This document shows, piece by piece, positions 56,942 through 64,000 of a stretch of 64,000 bases of DNA (positions are counted from its first letter, which is position 1; each line of letters begins with the position of its first letter). The notes beneath the pieces are model-generated. The model was not told where the DNA came from. It saw only the letters and a program-made list of their open reading frames with translations, and made no database searches. This DNA comes from Enterobacter sp. Cy-643. Lineage in GTDB: Bacteria > Pseudomonadota > Gammaproteobacteria > Enterobacterales > Enterobacteriaceae. The translations under genes were made by a program, and so were the position numbers. The stretch is taken from contig NZ_VWWV01000009.1 of NCBI RefSeq assembly GCF_011752815.1, forward strand, positions 1-64,000. Direction: 5' to 3'.

Positions 56942-57098
56942 GAGTGGGTGGTTTGGGCTTTAGGGACGTTTGCAGGTGCGCAAGTGTAAGGAGTTGCCAC
57001 TCAATCAAACTTCAAGTCGTAACAAACTGATTTTTAATGACTAAAAGCGAGTTGGTTTAGTTAATTCCTCTTGTCGCAGCGTTAGCATGTTTACAGAC

Positions 57099-57133
57099 AA
57101 AAAAGCCCGCATAATTTGTGCCACGCGGGCTTT
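57099..57133 (-). terminator. Terminator downstream of the 60-aa membrane gene
   Basis: Stem AAAGCCCGC/GCGGGCTTT followed by TTTTTT on the minus strand. It is the degenerate twin of the ssrA terminator at 59017-59050. Confidence 0.75.
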
Positions 57134-57174
57134 CAGGACTTCATCGGATGACTCTGGTAATCACCGATGGAGAA
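57125..57174. repeat. 50-bp direct repeat, distal copy (att-like)
   Basis: The 50 bp starting GCGGGCTTTCAGGACTTCAT and ending CACCGATGGAGAA are identical to 59043-59092, immediately next to the ssrA 3' end. The adjoining terminator stem is also duplicated with changes. The two copies are 1918 bp apart and bracket the P4-type remnant. Confidence 0.85.
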
Positions 57175-57197
57175 GTTCCATAAGAGGCTGGCAAACC

Positions 57198-58099
<902 letters not shown>

Positions 58100-58158
58100 G
58101 AGTACCTGATAATACCGGCATGGAAAACCGGCCTGAGCCGGTTCGTTTGCTGCGGGGA

Positions 58159-58770
58159 TTACTGGCTACATGCTGGCAGCCAGTCGGCCTCGCTGTCCTC
58201 ATGCAGCGCGAGGTTGGTCTGGATAGCGTTATTTGTCCTGCGCTTCAGCAGGATGCGCTCATACTCCTTCAGCGTCTGCGGCACCGCCTGGCCGAACGCG
58301 GTCAGGCTCAGCGGGTGCTGATGGCCGCGCGACTCCATAAACGACAGGTAGGCGTGGTATAGATAGCGCTTCGGATTCAGCGGGTGAATATTGGCATTAC
58401 CCATAAACAGACCGGTCGCGGTGCTTATCGGCTTCAGATAGGCGCAGAAATCGACCAGCGGATCAGTCTGGCGTTTAATCTCCAGCGCCTCGCCGGACGT
58501 CTGCTGCGCCTGTAGCAGTGCGCGCGCTTCTTCCGGCTGACTGAAGCGCTGCATCAGGTGGCGCATGATAACGGCCAGCTCGGTGCTGATTTTGTCCAGC
58601 AACTGCGGGTCACGCTCTTTTGCCGGTATCACCTCCGGGAAGGCCAGGATTACCCGGCGGCGTGATACGCCGCCGCTGCGGTCGCTGAAGCGCATCGGGT
58701 TGTTGTTCACCGCCAGAATCGCCGCCGGGATGTGTGCCGAATAGGCATCACGGTATTTCGGGTCGAAATT
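58159..58770 (-). pseudogene. P4-type alpha primase/helicase, 3' remnant
   Basis: The minus frame reads NFDPKYRDAYSAHIPAAIL, then NNNPMRFSDRSGGVSRRRVI and on to WLPACSQ, matching the last ~200 residues of the phage P4 alpha protein (also VIPAKERDPQLLDKI, KRYLYHAYLSFM, NNAIQTNLAL). The ~575 upstream residues with the primase and most of the helicase domain are missing. Its 5' end is joined directly to an integrase fragment. Confidence 0.85.
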
Positions 58771-58905
58771 ACCGGACGTTGATAGTGGAAGCGCCAGAGT
58801 TTTTTATCAGAGGTTTTTACGAGTAAGAACAGGCCGTCACCATCATGCAGAGTGCACTTTTTTAAGGATCTCGTTATTAGTGAGAGGGCGTGTGATACGT
58901 GCCAT
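58771..58905 (-). pseudogene. int: P4-family integrase, 5' remnant with frameshift
   Basis: ATG 58905 encodes MARITRPLTNNEILKKV and then stops after 20 codons. In the next frame the sequence goes on as TLHDGDGLFLLVKTSDKKLW and FHYQRP, the conserved N-terminal domain of P4-type tyrosine integrases. A small deletion of about 7-8 codons' worth of DNA between the two parts has shifted the frame, and everything after YQRP (core-binding and catalytic domains) is replaced by the primase fragment. Location next to ssrA is typical for such integrases. Confidence 0.85.
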
Positions 58906-59016
58906 GCCTGGCTCCCTTCCATAATTGGTACATGTTTATGAACCACGGCATAGCGTATACCTAAACGTATACCAATAATCACCGGATTTAGCTGGATGTG
59001 CTCGAACAACAGACAC

Positions 59017-59050
59017 AAAAAAGCCCGCAGGGCTTGCGCCATGCGGGCTT
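59017..59050 (-). terminator. ssrA terminator
   Basis: On the minus strand the stem AAGCCCGC/GCGGGCTT is followed by TTTT and lies 46 nt after the tmRNA 3' end. Confidence 0.85.
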
Positions 59051-59092
59051 TCAGGACTTCATCGGATGACTCTGGTAATCACCGATGGAGAA
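59043..59092. repeat. 50-bp direct repeat, ssrA-proximal copy (att-like)
   Basis: Identical to 57125-57174; ends 4 bp from the CCA end of ssrA. Marks the ssrA side of the integrated remnant. Confidence 0.85.
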
Positions 59093-59095
59093 TTT

Positions 59096-59459
59096 TGGTG
59101 GAGCTGGCGGGAGTTGAACCCGCGTCCGAAATTTCTACATCCTCGGTACTACATGCTTAGTCAGTCTTTACATTCGCCGGGCAACTGCGGACAGACACGC
59201 CATTACCAGACTATCCTGATTAGTTTTAATGCTTCAACCCCAGGCAAGGCATCCACACGATCTCTTTTGGGTTTGACCTCTCTTTGATCCCCGTCTTAAG
59301 AGCGGAAGCTAGGGAGAGAGGGCTCAGAGCAGGTTATTAAGCTGCTAAAGCGAAGTTTTCGTCGTTTGCGACTATTTTTTTGCGGCTTTTTACGAGGCCA
59401 ACCGCCCCTCGGCATGCACCTTGGGTTTCGCAAATCCCGTCGAATCCAGAATCAGCCCC
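59096..59459 (-). ncRNA. ssrA: tmRNA (ssrA)
   Basis: A 364-nt transfer-messenger RNA that frees stalled ribosomes with SmpB. The 5' end GGGGCTGATTCTGGATTCGA and the 3' end GCCAGCTCCACCA (with GGGTTCAACTCCC T arm) form the tRNA-Ala-like domain. The internal reading frame gives the degradation tag (A)ANDENFALAA followed by TAA near 59337. Length is one base more than in E. coli. Confidence 0.98.
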
Positions 59460-59576
59460 AATGTGTACCGGCGAGTATAACAGATTTATTACGTGCGTGA
59501 CCAGCCGTCTGAAGAGAAATCCCGCTGAGTGCCATTCGTACAAAATTCCTTCAACACCAGCGGGATAGAGGGGCAA

Positions 59577-60767
59577 TTAACGTTCGCGCAGCGCCTCGCG
59601 GGCGCGGTTGAACGGCTTAATCAGATACTCAACGATGGTTTTCTGCCCGGTTTTAATATCCACGGTGGCCACCATCCCCGGTGAGATGGAGAAGTGGTGG
59701 CCGACTTTGTTCACCAGGTAGTCCTGGTTGGTGCGGATAAACACCCGGTAGTAGACGATTTCCGGCTTCACTTTGTCCTGAATGGTGTCCGGGGAGATGG
59801 TTTCCACGGTGCCTTCCAGCCCGCCGTAAATGGCGTAATCGTAGGCGGTGATTTTCACCAGCGCGCGCTGGCCGGGGTGGATAAAGGCGATGTCGCGCGG
59901 GGAGAGCCGCGCCTCAATCAGCAGGTGATCGTCCACCGGCACAATCTCCATCATCTCGCCGTTCGGCGGAATAACGCCGCCGATGGTGGTCACCTGAATG
60001 TTCTTCACGATGCCGCGCACCGGGGAGCGCACGGTCATGCGGTTCACCGAATCCTCACGGCCCTTGATGATAGCGTCCAGCATGTCCACTTCGGCATTAG
60101 CTTTTGAGAGCGCCTCGCGCGCCTGCACGTAATACTGCGAGCGCAGGTCGGTGATCCTTAAGCCGAGGTCGCTTTTCTGCCGCTGCAGGCGCAGCACTTC
60201 CACGTGGCTCGCCGCGCCGCTTTTCACCAGCCGCTGGGTGATATCCAGCTCTTTGTTGACCGACGTCAGCGCGTCCCGCAGCTCGGCTTCGGAGTCGTTC
60301 AGCTGCGCCCGACGCGTTTTATACAGCCGTGTTTCGGAGGCGAGCAGATCCGGAAACGCTTTGAGTGAGTCCGGGAACTTCAGCGGCTGGTCGTTCACTT
60401 CCGCGTAAAGCCGCGCGCTGGAGGCCAGAGAGGCGCGGTAGCGAGCCGTGCTTTCCCCGACGTTGGACTCGGAGCGGGTCGGGTCGAGGCGGGCGACGAT
60501 TTGCCCGGCCTGCACTTTGTCGCCCTCGTGCACCAGCAGCTCGGTGACTATCCCGCCGTCCAGCGACTGCAAAATCTGCTCGCGGGAGCTGGGCACCACT
60601 TTCCCGGTGCCGGTGGAGACTTCGTCCAGCGTGCCGAACCACGCCCAGACGCCGAACAGCACAAACAGCAGCGTGATGAGCAGGATAATGCGGCTCGCCC
60701 CGGAGAATTCGCTTTCGCGCTGAATGTCCGGGTCATCCATGGTGACGTCATGCTGACTGGTTTTCAT
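59577..60767 (-). CDS. bapD: BapD-like HlyD-family adaptor (type I secretion)
   Basis: A 396-aa periplasmic adaptor: membrane helix at ~22-42 (IILLITLLFVLFGVWAWFGT), lipoyl region with SLDGGIVTELLVHEGDKV, a coiled coil, and the C-terminal HlyD signature (PGMVATVDIKTGQKTIVEYLIKPF). Start ATG 60767 overlaps the ABC gene by 20 nt. In Salmonella, bapABCD (SPI-9) lies next to ssrA in the same order, which supports the assignment. Confidence 0.85.
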   Translation of the reverse strand: MKTSQHDVTMDDPDIQRESEFSGASRIILLITLLFVLFGVWAWFGTLDEVSTGTGKVVPSSREQILQSLDGGIVTELLVHEGDKVQAGQIVARLDPTRSESNVGESTARYRASLASSARLYAEVNDQPLKFPDSLKAFPDLLASETRLYKTRRAQLNDSEAELRDALTSVNKELDITQRLVKSGAASHVEVLRLQRQKSDLGLRITDLRSQYYVQAREALSKANAEVDMLDAIIKGREDSVNRMTVRSPVRGIVKNIQVTTIGGVIPPNGEMMEIVPVDDHLLIEARLSPRDIAFIHPGQRALVKITAYDYAIYGGLEGTVETISPDTIQDKVKPEIVYYRVFIRTNQDYLVNKVGHHFSISPGMVATVDIKTGQKTIVEYLIKPFNRAREALRER

Positions 60768-62955
60768 TGTTCCACTCCCGCGGTGGTGTCTGGGCGGCGG
60801 CCGGGGCCTGAGCCTGTGCCGGTCTTGCGGCGCCGAGCGCCTGTGCCTTCGGTGCATCCATCACAAGCTGGCCGTCTTTCAGCACCAGTACGCGTTCGAC
60901 CAGTTCGAGCACCGGCACGCGGTGGGTGGCGACGACCAGCGTGCGGTGGCCGAGCCACTGGTTCAGCCGCTGAATAAATTCCCGTTCGGTATGGTCGTCC
61001 AGCGAGGCGGTGGGCTCGTCGAGCAGCACGATGTTGGGCGAGCGCAGCAGCATGCGCGCCAGCAGGATCGACTGACGCTGCCCGCCGGAAAGCCCGCTGC
61101 CGCCCTCCATGATCGGGTGATCCAGGCCTTTGGGCAGGTGCTTCACGAAGTTACTCGCGCCGCTCACGTCCAGCGCCTCAAAGATCGCTTCGTCGCTGGC
61201 GTGCGGGGCGCCGAGGGTGAGGTTTTCCCGCAGCGTGCCGTAGAACAGCCGCGCGTTCTGGCTCAGAAAGCCGATGTTGCGGCGCAGATCCGCCATGTCG
61301 ATTTGCGACATCGCAAGATCGTCGAGCCGGGCTTCGCCGCTGGCAAGATCGACCCCGCCCGCAAGCGCCTGCAGCAGCGTAGATTTGCCCGCACCGTTGC
61401 GCCCGAGCACGGCAATGCGCTCGCCGCGCTGGATCTCAAGGCGGGCAATGCGCAGCGGAATGCGCGGATCTTCGCTGTGGTATTTGAACTGCGCGCTTTC
61501 AAACAGGTAGTGGCCGTGGAGGATATCCTTGTGGATCAGGTTTTCATCGCGCTGGGTTTCCACCGGCAGCTGCATGATGCTGTCCAGCCCCTGTTTGGCG
61601 GCTTTGACCTGCTGCCAGCGGGCGAGCACGCCGCACAGGTTGGCCATCGGGGCAATCATCCTTGAGGCCAGCATGGAGGCGGCGACCATGGCCCCGGTGG
61701 TCATTTCACCTTCAATGACCAGCGGGGCGCCGAACAGCACCACCACTACAAACACCAGGCTCTGAATGGTGATCCCCCAGCTGATTAAGCCCTGGGTCAG
61801 TTCGCGGGTTTTCAGGCCGGATTCGGCGGTAATGCGGATGTAGCTGTTCCACTGCTGGAGGAAGCGGTTCTCCGCCTGCATCAGCTTGATGTCCTCCAGC
61901 CCCTGCACGCTTTCCACCAGCACGGCGTTGCGCAGGGTGGATTCGTGGGCGGCCTGGTTGGCCAGCGTGGCGAGCTTTTTCTGCAGCAGCAGGCCGGGCA
62001 GCACCATCACGATGGCGGCGACCGGGGCGATCCACGCCAGCTGCGGGGCGATGATCGCCAGTACCCCAACGAACAAGATAAAGAACGGCAGATCGACGAT
62101 CGTGGAGATGGTCGAGGAGGTGATCATCTCGCGGATCTGCTCCAGCTCGCGCAGCTGAGAAATAAAGCTGCCGGTGGAGCGGGGCACGGCGCTGTTGCGC
62201 AGCCGCAGCGCGTGGCTAAAAACGCGATCCGAAATACGCATGTCGGCCCGCTTGCCCAGCACGTCCATGATGTTGCTGCGCGTGACTTTCAGAATGAAGC
62301 CGAACACCACGGCGATCAGCACGCCGGTCGCCAGCACGTACAGCGTCGGGTATGACTGAGCCGGGATCACCCGGTCGTATACCTGCATCGAGAACAGGAT
62401 CCCGGCCAGCGACAGCACGTTCACCCAAAAAGCCGCCAGCATCACCGGGCCGTAAGGGCGAATATCCAGCATGATCAGCTCTTTCATCCAGTCCGGGCTG
62501 AAGCGAGAGATATAGGCGTCGACGCGGCTGTCTTTCAGCGCCGAAAGCGGGCGCAGGGCGGCCACAAAGCGGATCTCCGGCAGCAGCTTGCTGAGCGACT
62601 GGCGGTTGGTGTGGCGTTCGTCGTCGAAATAACAGATATCCACGGTGTCTTCGCCGTCAAACTGCTCGATCACCGCGATCTGGCCGTTGGCTAAGTCCAC
62701 CACCACCGGCAGCCGCCACTGGGATATCGCTTTTTCGGTGTTGCCCAGCATATGGAAGGAAAGGCCGGCCTGGCGCGAAAGCTGGGTCAGCGCGGCGACT
62801 TTGGTTTTGTCTTTGAACCACGGGGCGTTGGCCTGGATAGTGCCGGGCGAGCAAACCACGCGGTAGTGCCCGGCGACGTAACTGATGGCGTGGGCCCATT
62901 GGGTCAGGGCCTGTTCGCTTAAAAACTCCCCTGCGGGAGAGGCTGTCTGGCTCAT
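60748..62955 (-). CDS. bapC: BapC-like LapB-type ABC exporter
   Basis: A 735-aa inner-membrane ATPase of RTX-adhesin type I systems. The N-terminal ~130 residues are a C39-like domain without the catalytic Cys-Gly-x-x-Cys motif, so it binds rather than cuts. Membrane domain ~155-440, then LGRNGAGKSTLL, LSGGQRQSI, VLLDEPTASLD. A repetitive A/Q/P tail ends the protein. ATG 62955 overlaps the bapB stop (ATGA). Confidence 0.88.
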   Translation of the reverse strand: MSQTASPAGEFLSEQALTQWAHAISYVAGHYRVVCSPGTIQANAPWFKDKTKVAALTQLSRQAGLSFHMLGNTEKAISQWRLPVVVDLANGQIAVIEQFDGEDTVDICYFDDERHTNRQSLSKLLPEIRFVAALRPLSALKDSRVDAYISRFSPDWMKELIMLDIRPYGPVMLAAFWVNVLSLAGILFSMQVYDRVIPAQSYPTLYVLATGVLIAVVFGFILKVTRSNIMDVLGKRADMRISDRVFSHALRLRNSAVPRSTGSFISQLRELEQIREMITSSTISTIVDLPFFILFVGVLAIIAPQLAWIAPVAAIVMVLPGLLLQKKLATLANQAAHESTLRNAVLVESVQGLEDIKLMQAENRFLQQWNSYIRITAESGLKTRELTQGLISWGITIQSLVFVVVVLFGAPLVIEGEMTTGAMVAASMLASRMIAPMANLCGVLARWQQVKAAKQGLDSIMQLPVETQRDENLIHKDILHGHYLFESAQFKYHSEDPRIPLRIARLEIQRGERIAVLGRNGAGKSTLLQALAGGVDLASGEARLDDLAMSQIDMADLRRNIGFLSQNARLFYGTLRENLTLGAPHASDEAIFEALDVSGASNFVKHLPKGLDHPIMEGGSGLSGGQRQSILLARMLLRSPNIVLLDEPTASLDDHTEREFIQRLNQWLGHRTLVVATHRVPVLELVERVLVLKDGQLVMDAPKAQALGAARPAQAQAPAAAQTPPREWNNENQSA

Positions 62956-64000
62956 GGCTGAATCTCCAGGGACTGGATGTTGCGGTGTTCCAGACCAAAT
63001 GCGGTGCGTAATTTGCCGGTGTTGTACAGGCAGTTAAGCTGCAGTTGATGGAGCTGGCTCAGCGTTTGTTGTTGGGCGAAGCGCGCCTGGAAGACTTCCT
63101 GTTCGGCGTTGAGTACGTCCAGCAGCGGGCGGGAGCCCAGGTCGAGATACTGCTGTTGGTACAGTTCACGGGTGCGGGCGCTCAGCTGTTCCTGGCGCTG
63201 CAGCACCTGGAGCGCGGTGGCGAGGCTAATAGCCTGGCTGCGGGATTCCAGCAGCTTCTGGCGTACGTCCAGCCGAACCCGGTCGATACCGGACTGCGCC
63301 GCTTCCAGCGCATGGCTGGCGGCGTTGCGGCGTGCCGTCAGGCCACCGCCCTGGTAAATCGGCATTTCGACGCGGATGTACGCCGAGTATTGCGTGCGGT
63401 TCAGCACTTCGCTGCCGGAATAGTTGTTGTTCAGGTAGTGCTGCACGGACGGCTCCAGCGAGATGGTTGGGGTCATCTGCGAGTTGGCGTAGTCGAGGTT
63501 AGCCTGCGCCACGTTGGCCTGCGCCCAGGCTGCGAGCACGGCGGGCACCAGGCGGTCGTCCGGCTTCGCCACGTTGCAGCTGTTATTCAGCTTCTGCGGG
63601 AAATCAGGGCTGACTTTGTTGAGGCTGGTCCAGCCGAGCTGGCTCATCAGCGTCGCCTGGGTGCTGTCGAGGTTCGATTCGTACTGGATCAGCTGCGAGC
63701 GGGCGGATTCGATACGCGCGTCGGTTTGCACCACGTCGGACATCGAGGTTGCGCCCTGGTCGTTCCGCTCCTGAGTCAGGCGGCCAATGGCGGTTAGCGC
63801 GTCCAACTGCTCTTTGGCGATGTCGACCATTTGCTGCCAGAGCTGCACCTGCACCATCGCCGAGGCGGTATCGTGCCCCACGGTATCAATGCTCACCAGC
63901 ACGTTGGCCTGGGCCTGGGCTTCCCCGGCGGTTTCCGCGCGGACCTGGCTTGCCACTTTGCCGAAGTCGTAGAGCATCTGCGACAGCGATAGCACCAGCG
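62952..64000 (-). CDS. bapB: BapB-like TolC-family outer membrane channel (partial)
   Basis: The last ~349 codons of a TolC-type channel; the start lies beyond the right end of the window. Repeats of long helices with A/Q-rich sequence (SQMLYDFGKVASQVRAETAG at the visible start) and the beta-strand region VEMPIYQGGGLTARRNAA are typical. Coupled to bapC. The expected cargo gene, a giant repeat adhesin like BapA, should be upstream, outside the window. Confidence 0.85.
   Translation of the reverse strand, partial: LVLSLSQMLYDFGKVASQVRAETAGEAQAQANVLVSIDTVGHDTASAMVQVQLWQQMVDIAKEQLDALTAIGRLTQERNDQGATSMSDVVQTDARIESARSQLIQYESNLDSTQATLMSQLGWTSLNKVSPDFPQKLNNSCNVAKPDDRLVPAVLAAWAQANVAQANLDYANSQMTPTISLEPSVQHYLNNNYSGSEVLNRTQYSAYIRVEMPIYQGGGLTARRNAASHALEAAQSGIDRVRLDVRQKLLESRSQAISLATALQVLQRQEQLSARTRELYQQQYLDLGSRPLLDVLNAEQEVFQARFAQQQTLSQLHQLQLNCLYNTGKLRTAFGLEHRNIQSLEIQP

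Noticed and set aside
60748-62955. Active C39 leader peptidase in the BapC-like exporter
   Set aside because: The fold is present but the catalytic Cys motif seen in the microcin exporter is missing, so it is a C39-like binding domain.

Overview
The window is a 64 kb chromosomal segment of an enterobacterium (family Enterobacteriaceae). From tRNA-Arg(ACG) to about 26 kb the gene order is, inverted, that of the E. coli K-12 60-minute region: argV-type tRNA, yqaB, yqaA, gshA, micA, luxS, emrB, emrA, emrR, ygaY, proX, proW, proV, nrdF, nrdE, nrdI, nrdH, ygaM, ygaC, alaE, ygaP, ygaV. It is not E. coli. An alternative leuA with an AraC regulator sits between luxS and emrB, an alginate-lyase-family gene between nrdF and proV, and stpA is absent. 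ygaZ is absent and ygaH survives only as a 3' stub, while ygaY, a pseudogene in K-12, is intact. A chromosomal rarA/oqxAB/oqxR locus fits Klebsiella, Enterobacter, Cedecea, Kluyvera and relatives; the genus cannot be fixed from the sequence alone.

Layout. 0-26 kb: conserved housekeeping and stress genes (glutathione synthesis, AI-2 synthesis, EmrAB efflux, ProVWX osmoprotectant import, NrdHIEF ribonucleotide reductase, YgaVP sulfur response). Several control elements are readable: the MicA sRNA with its sigma-E promoter, the proU P2 promoter, a pair of NrdR boxes 31 bp apart, and four tandem 10-bp repeats in front of emrR. 26-43 kb: an accessory block of redox enzymes (two aldo-keto reductases, an SDR, a nitroreductase, a ketopantoate-reductase relative), a Tat-exported cupin, a MetX-like secreted hydrolase, drug/metabolite transporters and many linked LysR, AraC and HxlR regulators, plus an MFS pseudogene. 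43-51 kb: cbpAM, a lipoprotein, a GNAT remnant and the oqx multidrug efflux locus.

51-56 kb: a class II microcin locus. A double-glycine-type precursor gene converges on a CvaB-like C39-peptidase ABC exporter and a CvaA-like adaptor, the layout of colicin V; no immunity gene is evident. Next come a symE/symR type I toxin-antitoxin pair and a GNAT gene. 57.1-59.1 kb: the wreck of a P4-type element at ssrA (tmRNA), with a frameshifted integrase start fused to the end of a P4 alpha primase gene, two cargo genes (one with a 13-unit hexanucleotide microsatellite) and 50-bp direct repeats on both sides. 59.5-64 kb: beyond ssrA, a type I secretion system matching Salmonella SPI-9 bapBCD; the large adhesin it would export should lie just past the right edge.

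Two mosaic repeat regions (11.51-11.71 kb and 20.53-20.99 kb) are built from CCCTCACCC/CCCTCTCCC hairpins, and the second is a large imperfect inverted repeat.
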